Below, piece after piece: positions 24,150 through 32,829 of a DNA stretch of 64,000 nt. The notes under the pieces are model-generated. The model was not told the origin of the DNA, made no database searches, and worked only from the letters and a program-made list of their open reading frames with translations. Position 1 is the stretch's first letter; the number at the start of each line of letters is the position of its first letter. This DNA is from Amycolatopsis rifamycinica. GTDB lineage: Bacteria; Actinomycetota; Actinomycetes; Mycobacteriales; Pseudonocardiaceae. A program made the position numbers and the translations under genes. Where the stretch lies: the NCBI RefSeq assembly GCF_000695625.1, contig NZ_JMQI01000011.1, forward strand, positions 186,001-250,000. The letters run 5' to 3'.

Positions 24150-25715
24150 TTAGCCCACACCCTCTGCGCGCCGCTGCTTGCGAAGACCCAAGAGAGGGGA
24201 ACGACGATTATCTCGCAGCAGTTCAGGGAACGTTATCAGCCTAAGTAGATACAGGTATGCCAAATCAGGAAAATCGGGCGGAACTTCGCCATTATGAGCG
24301 ATTAGCAGAGTGTCACCCCGGCTGGTTGGCCGCCCCCCGAACGAGTGACCTGCGTTGCGCAGCATTCGGAGCCAGAGTGCGACTGCGCGATCTTTTTCAT
24401 ACTTTCGCGAGCCGTGAACGTCATCCGGCAACTCAATGCGGCCATCTGGATCAACCAAAGAACTCATGAAGAATCCGTCTTGTAGATCCTTTAGCGCCTG
24501 AACCGCCACCTCGGCGCGAGGAAGTAGCACTTTGGCCACCCTTGCGGGAAGTTCACCTTTGATTTCATCTAAGCACGCTTCTGCCTTCGACGCAGTGCAC
24601 ATCGGCTCAAAGTCAAGCAACTTCAGGCCGGAGAGACAATCCAAGGTATCGAAACAAAGCATCCTCGCAGCGTGTCGATCACGATCCAGTGCCGATATTG
24701 ATTGAACATTCCGAAATATCTGCTCAACACTGAGAATACGCTCAAGCTGACGCCTTGGATCTAGACGACCAGATGAATCGACAGAATTCGACGGGTCCGT
24801 CAATTCAGCGAATAGCTCATTCAACTTTCGAGTCCACCAGTGCAAAGACTCCTCAATATCGGCGCCGTCGACCGACACTCGCACCTTTCTCGACTGAATT
24901 ACCGTCGGAGTAGAAGGATGAAACTTCTGCAATGGCTCTGGTGGATAATGACGACGCCCTGGAACCTCCTGCCCGAATGTGTAAATGACCACGCCACCCG
25001 CACGAGCTGCATCGATACCCCAGACCCACGGAGACAGTGAAAGAAGTAGCGGGGCCAAGTAGGAACCCAACCCCATCATGGTGTCCGAATACAGGCCGTT
25101 AGCGCTTCGAAATTTCGCTCCATCTTCAGGTCTATCCGTGCGCATTCTCGGATCATGCTCCAGTGCCAACAAGACCCTCGGAATAGTGAATCTATGCTGC
25201 AATGCTTTGTTGATCTTGAGCAGCCACGCGCACGCCCCAGGGAGACTCTCAAGTAGAGTCTCGCGAAATACATCTCGGATTAACTCAGGCAGTTGGTTCT
25301 CGTGACAGGAAAGGGTCGCCGTCGTGATCTGCGAAAATACTGCCCCTAATCCTGTGTCATTTCGAGAAATTCTCTGTATCTCGTGATTTATAACCTCCAC
25401 CGGTATCGAGATAAAGGAAGATTGCGGCGGCAGTGTCTTTAGTTCGGAAAACGAACCAGGGGAATCGATATTTCCAGCGTGAGCCAGTTTCTTGAGGTCT
25501 ATTAGCTTCGGCGACTGCCTCGCCCTGCGTTCGGCAAGGCCGACCCTGTACGCCTGCTGCTCTTGATCGAAAACCATCTTCCAGCCGAAGTCGCGTGCCA
25601 TCCCGAATGGGTCGCCACCCCATATCCACTCTGGCAGATCGATAAGGGCGTCACGGCTGGCCAACCACTGAGCCACAGCCCGACGCTCGGCGGAGTTTCG
25701 TGCACGAACGTTCAT
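24150..25715 (-). CDS. Unknown 521-residue protein with possible C-terminal HEPN-like motif
   Basis: The ATG at 25715 (MNVRARNSAERRAV) is chosen because upstream sequence in the frame loses protein character. The protein is soluble, with a conserved-looking WIWGGDPFG near residue 30 and a long alpha/beta body. Near the C-terminus LRMLRNAGHSFGG (R453, H457) followed by LLIAHNGEVPPDFPDLAYLYLLRL resembles the Arg-x3-His helix and trailing helix of HEPN-like RNase domains. GC content is low like the AAA-TOPRIM gene it converges on, so both probably arrived together. Nuclease function is speculative. Confidence 0.6.
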   Translation of the reverse strand: MNVRARNSAERRAVAQWLASRDALIDLPEWIWGGDPFGMARDFGWKMVFDQEQQAYRVGLAERRARQSPKLIDLKKLAHAGNIDSPGSFSELKTLPPQSSFISIPVEVINHEIQRISRNDTGLGAVFSQITTATLSCHENQLPELIRDVFRETLLESLPGACAWLLKINKALQHRFTIPRVLLALEHDPRMRTDRPEDGAKFRSANGLYSDTMMGLGSYLAPLLLSLSPWVWGIDAARAGGVVIYTFGQEVPGRRHYPPEPLQKFHPSTPTVIQSRKVRVSVDGADIEESLHWWTRKLNELFAELTDPSNSVDSSGRLDPRRQLERILSVEQIFRNVQSISALDRDRHAARMLCFDTLDCLSGLKLLDFEPMCTASKAEACLDEIKGELPARVAKVLLPRAEVAVQALKDLQDGFFMSSLVDPDGRIELPDDVHGSRKYEKDRAVALWLRMLRNAGHSFGGRPTSRGDTLLIAHNGEVPPDFPDLAYLYLLRLITFPELLRDNRRSPLLGLRKQRRAEGVG

Positions 25716-26282
25716 ACCCGCATTTTTGCACGCTCTCCCGAGTTTGAAGTGGTTTAAAAGCTGTTTCGACGTGGCCGCCCTGAGCCCTTGCCGGGTGACC
25801 ACCCACTGTGAGTACAGCGGGGAGTTGTGATCAGCCCCCAGTCCGCCCGTACGGTGCCGGGGACCAACCGACTGTGCTACGAGGTTGCTGCACGCCGCCG
25901 GTCTGCTCGGGGTGAAAGTGGACACCGGACCCGCGCACGTGCGCCCCGCGGTAATCACCGGCCGGGTGTGACAGGTTGGGGTGGCCGGGGTGTCACACCT
26001 GTCACTCTGTCCCTTTACCTTGTCTGACCTGCGGGTTTAGGTGGGACAGGAGAGGGACACCTACGGTGACAGTGTCTCTCCCACACTAACGGTATGTCTC
26101 AGTAGTCACTGAGAGACGAGAAAGAGGCTGAAACAGCGCTGAGTGGAGACACTCTCCACCCCCTGCTGTTTCAGCCTCTCTTGGACGCAGGTGTGCAATG
26201 CGTGTGCAAGCCGACGTCTCGACCACTCCGCGGACGCAACAACCCGCAGGTCAGAGCCACACGTCGCCCTGTTTCAACCCAT
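25716..26282. other. Non-coding right end of the 4.7-kb island with inverted repeats
   Basis: No gene is supported here. Around 25965-26005 TGACAGGT and ACCTGTCA form an inverted repeat with related GGGACA/TGTCCC words repeated to about 26085 (GGGACAGGAGAGGGACAC, GTGTCTCTCCC). Such clustered half-sites next to an att copy could be integrase/excisionase arm sites or operators. A strong hairpin follows at 26123-26179. Confidence 0.45.
26123..26179. terminator. Strong hairpin beside att copy 2
   Basis: AGAGGCTGAAACAGC at 26123-26137 is perfectly complementary to 26165-26179, and inside the loop GTGGAGA (26143-26149) pairs with TCTCCAC (26153-26159), giving a nested, nearly continuous stem. It is flanked by TTGG on the right without a T-run. 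It may be a terminator insulating the island, or a structural element used in recombination or transfer. Confidence 0.5.
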
Positions 26283-26327
26283 CCCTCCGGAGGCAGGTGT
26301 CGCAGGTTCGAATCCTGCCGAGGGCAC
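26283..26327 (+). repeat. att site copy 2: 45-bp tRNA 3' end
   Basis: Perfect copy of 21583-21627, exactly 4,700 bp away, again lacking the 5' half of the tRNA. The sequence to its right changes to ordinary high-GC chromosome, so this is the outer right attachment site (attR) and the boundary of the accessory region. The intact tRNA is expected to the left of the window. Confidence 0.85.
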
Positions 26328-26474
26328 ACAAATCCAACCCTCCCACGGACCACTGCTGGGAGACGATGTGACGCCGTCCGTGATGCGGGCGGCGTTTTTC
26401 TTGTCCATGACCCGCAAGGCCACGAAGCGGCAATCTTCCCGGCGTGGATCTCACGCTCGATGCCGTGGCCAGTG

Positions 26475-27095
26475 TCAGGAGCGTCCACCAACTACCGACG
26501 CCGGGCTCGCACCTCGATCGCTCGGCCGGTCAACCCGAAGTCCGTCCATCAGAAGATCCAGCAACCGACCCGCCATCGCCCTCTGCTCAGGTGAGCCCGC
26601 CACGGTGAAGATGCCGATGAGAGCCGCCGCGATGTCTTCTGCGGGGATGTCTGCGCGGAGCTGGCCACTCGCTCGCCCGGCTTCAAGAATGGCCTCGATG
26701 GCCGCCAGTAGCTCGGCTCGGGTGTCGGTGTGGGCGATCTCCCCCGATTCCACCATCGCCAGCAGCGTGTTGAGCATTCCGTTCTTGGTCGCGATCCAGT
26801 CGCCGAACAGGTCCATCCAGCGGCGCAGGGCCGCCGGCGGGTCGAGCTGGGTGAGCAGCTCGTGGGCTCCGGCGGTCAGCCGGGAGACCTGGTCCCGGTA
26901 GACCGCGTCGACCAGGGACTCTCGGGTGGGGAAGTGCCTATACAGCGTGGCGATGCCGACCCCCGCTTCCTGGGCGATCGCGCGCATCGACGGCTCGTCG
27001 GCGGCCGAGGCGAACATGCGGGTTGCCACGTTCAGGAGCTGTCGGCGGTTGCGGGTCGCGTCCGCCCGCGGGCGGCGGGGCTCTGCGGGAGGCAA
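26475..27095 (-). CDS. TetR-family regulator
   Basis: The 206-residue protein has a typical TetR N-terminus: RRQLLNVATRMFASAADEP, then MRAIAQEAGVGIATLYRHFPTRESL as the helix-turn-helix (about residues 35-60). The C-terminal ligand domain is of the SBP-like type (RRWMDLFGDWIATKNGML, then LLAAIEAILEAGRASGQLRAD in parts). It begins at a TTG at 27095 with GGAGCG upstream and is transcribed away from a quinone oxidoreductase gene, which it probably represses. The 82-bp intergenic region must hold the operator. Confidence 0.85.
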   Translation of the reverse strand: MPPAEPRRPRADATRNRRQLLNVATRMFASAADEPSMRAIAQEAGVGIATLYRHFPTRESLVDAVYRDQVSRLTAGAHELLTQLDPPAALRRWMDLFGDWIATKNGMLNTLLAMVESGEIAHTDTRAELLAAIEAILEAGRASGQLRADIPAEDIAAALIGIFTVAGSPEQRAMAGRLLDLLMDGLRVDRPSDRGASPASVVGGRS

Positions 27096-27177
27096 AACGG
27101 ATCACGCTCCACTTGTGCTACGGTCGGGTCGTTAACCGAAGCGTAGTCCGTTTAAGTGGTTCAGGAGACAGGCGAGC

Positions 27178-28146
27178 ATGGCAGAAGCGAGCGTCACCAC
27201 GAGCCGGGCCGTCCAGTTCGAGGCCTTCGGCGGGCCGGAGGCCCTGAGCGTCCGCGCGGTACCCGCGCCGCAGGCCGGGCCGGGACAGCTCCGCGTGCGG
27301 GTCACCGCGGCCGGCCTGAACCCGATGGACTGGTTCATGACCTCCGACGCCGAGACCGCCGCGCGGTTCGGCCTGAGCCTGCCGTGCGGGTTCGGCACCG
27401 ACTACGCCGGCGTTGTGGATCAGGTCGGTGACGGCGTCAACGACTTCGCGGTCGGTGACCGCGTGTTCGGCGGCGCCCTGTCCCGCGCGGTCGCCGATCA
27501 CGTCGTCGTGGATGTGGGCGGGACCATCACGGTGGGCGGCGAGGCGTGCCGCACCCCGGACGGCGTCGACGACCGCACCGCGGCCACCCTGGCCATCGCG
27601 GGCCGCACGGCGGCCGCGGCGCTCGCCGTGGTCGACCCCGGTCCGGGGGACACGGTGCTCATCGGCGGCGCGGGCGGCGGGGTGGGCGTGTTCGCCGTCC
27701 AGCTCGCACGCCTCGCGGGCGCGCGGGTGATCGGGACGGGGTCGGCCACCTCGGCCGGTGCTCTGCGGGACCTGGGAGCCGAGCCGGTCACCTACGGCGA
27801 CGGCCTGGCCGAGCGGGTCCGCGCGCTGGCTCCCGGCGGCGTCACCGCGGCCATGGACCTGCACGGCACGGACACCGTGCGGGCGGCACGCGAACTCGGC
27901 GTGCCCGACGCGCGCATCACCCTCATCACCGCCCTGGTCGACGGGATCACGTCGGCGAACGGCGCCAACGCGGCCCCGAGCGCCCTCGAGGAAATCGCGC
28001 GCCTGGTCGCGGCGGGCCGGATCCGGGTGCCGATCGCGGCCACCTTCCCGATCGAGCGGATCCGCGCCGCGGTCGAGCTGCAGGCGGGACGTCACGTGCA
28101 CGGGAAGGTCGTCATCGACCTCCAGGCATCAGCGGATGCACTCTGA
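27178..28146 (+). CDS. NADP-dependent zinc-independent MDR oxidoreductase (quinone oxidoreductase-like)
   Basis: The 322-residue protein is a medium-chain dehydrogenase/reductase without zinc ligands. It has the N-terminal GroES-like half (VRVTAAGLNPMDWFM, GTDYAGVVDQVGDGV, FAVGDRVFGG) and a Rossmann half with GGAGGGVGVFAVQLARLAGARVIG in parts around residues 160-185. It likely reduces quinones or enones with NADPH in stress defence. ATG at 27178 has AGGAGA upstream. It is divergent from the TetR gene, the common arrangement for an inducible detoxification enzyme. Confidence 0.87.
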   Translation: MAEASVTTSRAVQFEAFGGPEALSVRAVPAPQAGPGQLRVRVTAAGLNPMDWFMTSDAETAARFGLSLPCGFGTDYAGVVDQVGDGVNDFAVGDRVFGGALSRAVADHVVVDVGGTITVGGEACRTPDGVDDRTAATLAIAGRTAAAALAVVDPGPGDTVLIGGAGGGVGVFAVQLARLAGARVIGTGSATSAGALRDLGAEPVTYGDGLAERVRALAPGGVTAAMDLHGTDTVRAARELGVPDARITLITALVDGITSANGANAAPSALEEIARLVAAGRIRVPIAATFPIERIRAAVELQAGRHVHGKVVIDLQASADAL

Positions 28147-28157
28147 AAGCGTTTTCA
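28144..28157. promoter_or_regulatory. LacI-type operator TGAAAGCGTTTTCA
   Basis: The near-perfect palindrome TGAAAGCGTTTTCA overlaps the stop codon of the oxidoreductase and lies 132 bp before the pectate-lyase ATG. It closely resembles LacI/GalR-family sites (TGAAAGCGCTTTCA). A sugar-responsive LacI regulator controlling the secreted lyase is the natural reading; the regulator itself is not in this window. Confidence 0.55.
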
Positions 28158-28288
28158 GTACAGACGACCCGCTTGGACCACTCGGCGCGCCACAACCCGA
28201 TGCTACCTTCGCCTCACCGGGAATCCGGGACGCTGGGAGCGCTCCCGGATCCGGTGTCCGGCACATTCCTGCTCGCAAGGAGGCGCGC

Positions 28289-29449
28289 ATGAGTTCGCAC
28301 GGGATCGCCAAGAAAGCGCTTACAGCCGCTGCCGCACTGGTCACGGTGGCCGCACTGGCGCCGCCGTCGGCCGCCGCGGGTACCACCGTTTACGTGGCGC
28401 CCAACGGGAAGGACTCCGCCGCCGGTACGCAGGCGGATCCGACCACCCTCACCTCGGCGCTGACCCGGATCGGGGCCGGTGACACCATTTCGCTGCGTGG
28501 TGGCACCTACTCCTACGCCCAGACCGTCACCATCGCGCCGGGCAACAACGGCACTTCCAGCGCGCGCAAGACGTTGTCCGCCTACCCCGGCGAGAAGCCC
28601 GTGCTGAACTTCTCGGCCATGGCGGAAGACCCGGCCAACCGCGGCCTCGCCGTCAACGGCTCCTACTGGCGCATCGCCGGCATCGTCGTCGAACGCGCCG
28701 GGGACAACGGGATCTTCGTCGGCGGGAGCAACAACGTCATCGAACGCGTCATCACCCGCTACAACCGCGATTCCGGGCTGCAGATCTCCCGGATCGCGTC
28801 GAGCACGCCGAAGGAGCAGTGGCCGTCGAACAACCTCGTGGTGAGCTCCGAATCGCACGACAACGCCGACTCCGACGGAGAGGACGCCGACGGGTTCGCC
28901 GCGAAGCTCACCGCCGGGCCCGGGAACGTCTTCCGCTACGACGTCTCCCACAACAACATCGACGACGGCTGGGACCTCTACACGAAGACCGACACCGGCC
29001 CGATCGGCCCGGTGACCATCGAGGACTCCCTCGCCTACGCCAACGGCACGCTGAGCAACGGCACCGTCAACAAGAACGGCGACCGCAACGGCTACAAGCT
29101 CGGCGGCGACAAGATCGCCGTCAACCACATCGTCCGGCGCGACATCGCCTACCGCAACGGCCACCACGGGTTCACCTACAACAGCAACCCCGGGTCGATG
29201 ACGGTCTCCGACAACGTCGGCATCGACAACGCCGAGCGCAACTTCTCCTTCGACACCGGGACGTCGGTGTTCCGCAACGACACCTCGTGCCGCTTCGCCA
29301 GTGGCGGCTCGAACGACAAGACCGTCGGCAACGCCGACAGCTCGAACCAGTTCTGGACCGGCAAGAACGGGTCCCGCTGCTCGTCCTACGCCGGCACGCT
29401 GAAGTGGTCGTTCGCCTCCGACGGCCGGCTCGTGGTCACGTTCGGCTGA
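28289..29449 (+). CDS. Secreted pectate lyase-like parallel beta-helix protein (PL9 family)
   Basis: ATG at 28289 follows AAGGAGG. Residues 1-30 are a signal peptide (basic start, ALTAAAALVTVAALAPPSAAA). The mature protein begins TTVYVAPNGKDSAAGTQADP, a standard opening of PL9/polysaccharide-lyase beta-helices, and contains the family core DADGFAAKL, GPGNVFRYDVSHNNIDDGWDLY and IEDSLAYANG, where Asp residues bind calcium and a Lys acts in lysis. The 386-residue length suits a single catalytic domain. It would cleave pectate outside the cell. A LacI-type operator lies upstream. Confidence 0.85.
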   Translation: MSSHGIAKKALTAAAALVTVAALAPPSAAAGTTVYVAPNGKDSAAGTQADPTTLTSALTRIGAGDTISLRGGTYSYAQTVTIAPGNNGTSSARKTLSAYPGEKPVLNFSAMAEDPANRGLAVNGSYWRIAGIVVERAGDNGIFVGGSNNVIERVITRYNRDSGLQISRIASSTPKEQWPSNNLVVSSESHDNADSDGEDADGFAAKLTAGPGNVFRYDVSHNNIDDGWDLYTKTDTGPIGPVTIEDSLAYANGTLSNGTVNKNGDRNGYKLGGDKIAVNHIVRRDIAYRNGHHGFTYNSNPGSMTVSDNVGIDNAERNFSFDTGTSVFRNDTSCRFASGGSNDKTVGNADSSNQFWTGKNGSRCSSYAGTLKWSFASDGRLVVTFG

Positions 29450-29552
29450 CGGCGACGGCGGCACGAACCTGTTGAAATGCTGTGAACCCGGACAGACCCG
29501 GCACTCCCCACCTCCCCCACCCGTTCTCCGGGTAGCGGAAACGGAGGGGACC

Positions 29553-29828
29553 ATGGGTGCACTAGGGACGCTGCTCGGGTTCTTGCTGAGCCTGTACCTG
29601 CTCGTGCTGGTCGCGCGGATGGTGCTGGACTGGGTCGCGGTGGTGGCGAACACGCCGCCGTGGGCGCGGCGGGCGCGCGGGCTGGCCTACGCCGCGACCG
29701 AACCGGTGATCGGTCCGGTGCGGCGGGTCGTGCGGCCGGTGCGGATCGGCGGGCTTTCGCTCGACCTGGCCTTCACGCTCGTCTTCGTCGGCGTGATCGT
29801 GCTGCGGGGAATCGTGTACGCCCTTTAG
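29553..29828 (+). CDS. YggT-family membrane protein
   Basis: The ATG at 29553 is preceded by GGAGGGGA. The 91-residue product has two hydrophobic helices (LLGFLLSLYLLVLVARMVLDW and LAFTLVFVGVIVLRGIVY) flanking the diagnostic YggT loop (ATEPVIGPVRRVVRPV). YggT proteins usually neighbour the division gene sepF in actinomycetes; here the gene is isolated between unrelated genes, so it is probably a second copy. The 3' end overlaps the convergent TetR gene by four bases. Confidence 0.85.
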   Translation: MGALGTLLGFLLSLYLLVLVARMVLDWVAVVANTPPWARRARGLAYAATEPVIGPVRRVVRPVRIGGLSLDLAFTLVFVGVIVLRGIVYAL

Positions 29829-30484
29829 AGCGTGCCGCGGAAGCTCGACGACAGCCGGTCGACGCTGCGCTCGAGCTCGGCGCGGAGGCCCCGCAGGTCG
29901 ACGCCGTCGGGGTCGATGAGGGCCTGCATCGAGATGCCGCGCAGCTGGGCCAGCAGCGCCGAGGCGTACGAGTCGGGGTCGCGGACACCGGTGATGGAGC
30001 CGTCCGCGACCCCGCTGGCCACGGTCTGCGCGATGGCGAACCGGAACCGGCGGTCGGCCTCGGTCAGCGCGCCGCGCAGGGCCGAGTACTCCGCCGCCGC
30101 GTCGCCCCAGAGGGCCAGGAACGCCTGGTTGAGCGTCGGCATCGTGCGGATCAGCTCGAAGATGATGTCCAGCAGTGCCCGCAGCATGTCCATCGGCGTC
30201 GCGGTCGCCGAGCCCGTCCGGGCCGCGACAGCCTCGCTGTAGACGTCGGTGAACGCTTCGACGGCGTGCTCGACGAGCCGCCGCCCGAGCCCGTCCTTGT
30301 CCCCGAAGTGCTGGAAGACGACCGATCGCGCGTAGCCGGAGCGGGCGCAGACGGCGCCGATCTTCAGCCTGCCGAAGCCCTCTTCGGCGATCAGGTGGGC
30401 AGCGGCATCCAGGATGCGTGCTTCGACGACGCCCTCGCCGTCCTCCTGGATCCGGCCGTCGGCGGCGCGATCCACCCGCGTCAT
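29825..30484 (-). CDS. TetR-family regulator, divergent from an FAD monooxygenase
   Basis: The 219-residue protein has the TetR fold: ARILDAAAHLIAEEGFGRLKIGAVCARSG, then YARSVVFQHFGDKDGLGRRLV as recognition helix region (residues 22-65), and an all-helical C-terminal ligand domain. It is transcribed away from the FAD monooxygenase gene with 114 bp between the starts, so it probably regulates that enzyme. The ATG at 30484 is used. Confidence 0.85.
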   Translation of the reverse strand: MTRVDRAADGRIQEDGEGVVEARILDAAAHLIAEEGFGRLKIGAVCARSGYARSVVFQHFGDKDGLGRRLVEHAVEAFTDVYSEAVAARTGSATATPMDMLRALLDIIFELIRTMPTLNQAFLALWGDAAAEYSALRGALTEADRRFRFAIAQTVASGVADGSITGVRDPDSYASALLAQLRGISMQALIDPDGVDLRGLRAELERSVDRLSSSFRGTL

Positions 30485-30598
30485 GTTAGCGACTGCAACC
30501 GCGCGCCACTGGCCGAACCGTCAGCGGACCGTGCGCGAACGGTCAGCGGTGGCCCCCAGTCTCGGTACCGGCACCCACCGATCCGAGAGGAACCCCCG

Positions 30599-31789
30599 AT
30601 GACCGCCAGGACCGTGCTCGTTTCCGGGGCCGGCATCGCCGGCCCGTCCGCCGCCCACTGGCTGCACCGCGGCGGCTACCAGGTCACCGTCGTCGAGTCC
30701 GCGCCCGCGCCGCGGCCCGGCGGCCAGGCCGTCGACTTCCGCGGCGAGCAGGTGAAACTGCTGGCCGCGATGGGCGTGCTCGACGAAGTCCGCCGGTACG
30801 AGACGGCGATGGGCGACCAGACCGTGCTCGGTCCCGACGGCCGTCCCGTGCTGACCGTGCCCGGCGCCGCGTGGAGCGGCGAGGTCGAGATCCTGCGCGG
30901 CGACCTCGCGCGGATCCTGTACGAGCGCACCGCGGACCACACCGAATACGTCTTCGGCGACCGCGTCACCGCCCTCACCGAGACGGCGGACGGCGTCGAA
31001 GTCACCTTCCGCCACGGCGCGCCGCGGAAGTTCGACCTGGTCGTCGGGGCCGACGGCGTGCACTCGGGGGTGCGGGCCGCCGCCTTCGGACCGGAGCCGG
31101 AGTTCCGGACCGACCTCGGCTTCGGCATCGCCGGGTTCACCGCGCCCAACCACCTCGGGCTCGACCACACCAGCATCATGTACAACGAGCCCGGCCGCGG
31201 CCTGACCGTGGGCAGCCACCGGCTGCCGGACCGGCTGCACGTCAGCCTGGTCTTCGCGGCCGACGGCGTCGAACTCCACCACCGTGCGCCGGGCGAACAG
31301 CGGGCCCTGCTCGCGCGGTTGTTCGCGGACACCGGCTGGGAGACGCCGAAGCTGCTGGAAGCGCTGCCCGCGGCCGACGACCTGTACGTCGATTCGATCA
31401 GCCAGATCCACCTCGACCGCTGGGCGAAGGGGCGGGTCGTGCTGCTGGGCGACGCCGCCTGGTGCGCCGGGCCGGGCGGGTCCGGCACCGGGCTGGCGAT
31501 GATGGGCGCCCAGGTGCTGGCCGGGGAACTCGCGGCGGCCGGCGGCGACCACGTGACGGCGTTCGCGCACTACGAGCGGCGGCTGCGCAAGGCGGCCACG
31601 GTCGGGCAGAAGAACGGCAAGGGCGCCGGCGACTTCCTCGCACCGTGCACGGCCGCGAAGATCCGCAGCCGCAACCGCGTCTACCGGATGCTGAGCACGC
31701 GGTTGTTCGGCGGCATCTTCGTCAAGATGACCGACCGGGCGGCCAACGCCCTCGAATACCGGGAATACCCGGCGCTCACCGCGGCCTGA
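30599..31789 (+). CDS. FAD-dependent monooxygenase (PHBH/TetX-like)
   Basis: The 396-residue protein carries the three FAD-binding signatures of class A flavin monooxygenases: GAGIAGPSAAHWL near residue 10, DLVVGADGVHSGVR around 155, and GRVVLLGDAAWCAGPGGSGTGLAM around 277. The substrate region is not diagnostic; antibiotic or aromatic hydroxylation are options. ATG at 30599 has GAGAGGAA upstream. A divergent TetR gene implies induction by substrate. Confidence 0.86.
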   Translation: MTARTVLVSGAGIAGPSAAHWLHRGGYQVTVVESAPAPRPGGQAVDFRGEQVKLLAAMGVLDEVRRYETAMGDQTVLGPDGRPVLTVPGAAWSGEVEILRGDLARILYERTADHTEYVFGDRVTALTETADGVEVTFRHGAPRKFDLVVGADGVHSGVRAAAFGPEPEFRTDLGFGIAGFTAPNHLGLDHTSIMYNEPGRGLTVGSHRLPDRLHVSLVFAADGVELHHRAPGEQRALLARLFADTGWETPKLLEALPAADDLYVDSISQIHLDRWAKGRVVLLGDAAWCAGPGGSGTGLAMMGAQVLAGELAAAGGDHVTAFAHYERRLRKAATVGQKNGKGAGDFLAPCTAAKIRSRNRVYRMLSTRLFGGIFVKMTDRAANALEYREYPALTAA

Positions 31790-31848
31790 TTCCGCTCATC
31801 GGGGGACCCGGCTGGCGACCCGGCGTGAGGTGGGTCACCCTCGACGCC

Positions 31849-32829
31849 ATGTCACCGCGGCGGGCCCCCGAGGCGCCGGTCAGGACGGCGCTCGCCGGAC
31901 TGGCCGTGCTGACCCTGGGCGTGGTCACGGCGCTGAACGTCCGCTCCCTGCCGGTGATCGGCGACGGGACGACGTACTCGGCCGAATTCGCCGAAGCGGC
32001 CGGGCTGGGCGAAGGCAACGACGTCCGCATCGCCGGCGTCGAGGTCGGCCGGGTGTCGGACGTGCGGCTGCGCGGCGGCCACGTGCTGGTTTCGTTCCGG
32101 GTCAAGGGCGCCTGGCTGGGCGACGCGACCGGCGCGGCGATCCGGCTGAAGACCGTGCTGGGCCAGAAGTACCTCGCCCTCGACCCGGGAGGCGAGGGCA
32201 CGCTCGACCCGGGACGGCCCATCCCGCGGTCGCGCACCACGGTGCCCTACGACATCCTCACGGCGTTCGGCGAGCTGGCGTCCACAGTGGACAAGATCGA
32301 CACCGCGCGGCTGGCGAAGAGCTTCGACACGCTGTCGGCGACGCTGGCGAACACCCCGCAGAGCGTCCGGGCGGCGCTCACCGGGCTTTCCCGGCTGTCG
32401 GACACGCTCGCCTCGCGCGACAGCCGGCTCGCCGCGTTGCTGGGCAACACCCGCGTGGTTTCGCGGACGCTCGTCGACCGCGACGCGGCCGTACGCCGGC
32501 TCCTCGAGGACGGGAACCGGCTGCTGGCGGAGCTGAGCAACCGCGAGGCGGCGATCACCGCCCTCCTCGACGGCTCGCGGCGGCTCGCGACGGAGCTGTC
32601 CGGGCTGATCGGCGAGTCACGCCTCGACCCGCTGCTGACCCAGCTCGACCAGCTGACGTCGATGCTGGAGCGCAACCAGGACGCGCTGGCGGCGGGGATC
32701 CGGGGGCTCGCCCCGTTCGTGCGGCTCGGCACGAACGTCGCCGGAACCGGGCGCTTCGTCGACGGCTACCTGTGCGGGCTGGTGCTGCCGTCGTTCGGGC
32801 CGCTGAACGAAGAAGGCTGCCACGGCTAG
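31849..32829 (+). CDS. Orphan MCE (mammalian cell entry) family protein
   Basis: The 326-residue protein has one N-terminal hydrophobic anchor (TALAGLAVLTLGVVTALNV), an MCE domain at about 37-115 (YSAEFAEAAGLGEGNDVRI, GVEVGRVSDVRL, KTVLGQKYLALDPGG) and a long helical region rich in Thr/Leu/Ser (TLSATLANTPQSVRAALTGL) typical of mce-operon proteins. Normally six MCE genes follow two yrbE permease genes; none is present here. ATG at 31849 is used; an in-frame GTG at 31825 is possible. It is likely exported and membrane-anchored, with lipid binding as the probable role. Confidence 0.85.
   Translation: MSPRRAPEAPVRTALAGLAVLTLGVVTALNVRSLPVIGDGTTYSAEFAEAAGLGEGNDVRIAGVEVGRVSDVRLRGGHVLVSFRVKGAWLGDATGAAIRLKTVLGQKYLALDPGGEGTLDPGRPIPRSRTTVPYDILTAFGELASTVDKIDTARLAKSFDTLSATLANTPQSVRAALTGLSRLSDTLASRDSRLAALLGNTRVVSRTLVDRDAAVRRLLEDGNRLLAELSNREAAITALLDGSRRLATELSGLIGESRLDPLLTQLDQLTSMLERNQDALAAGIRGLAPFVRLGTNVAGTGRFVDGYLCGLVLPSFGPLNEEGCHG

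Noticed and set aside
27120..27160. Possible TetR operator AACCGAAGCG/TAGTCCGTTT
   Set aside because: Only about half of the positions are symmetric, too weak to call.
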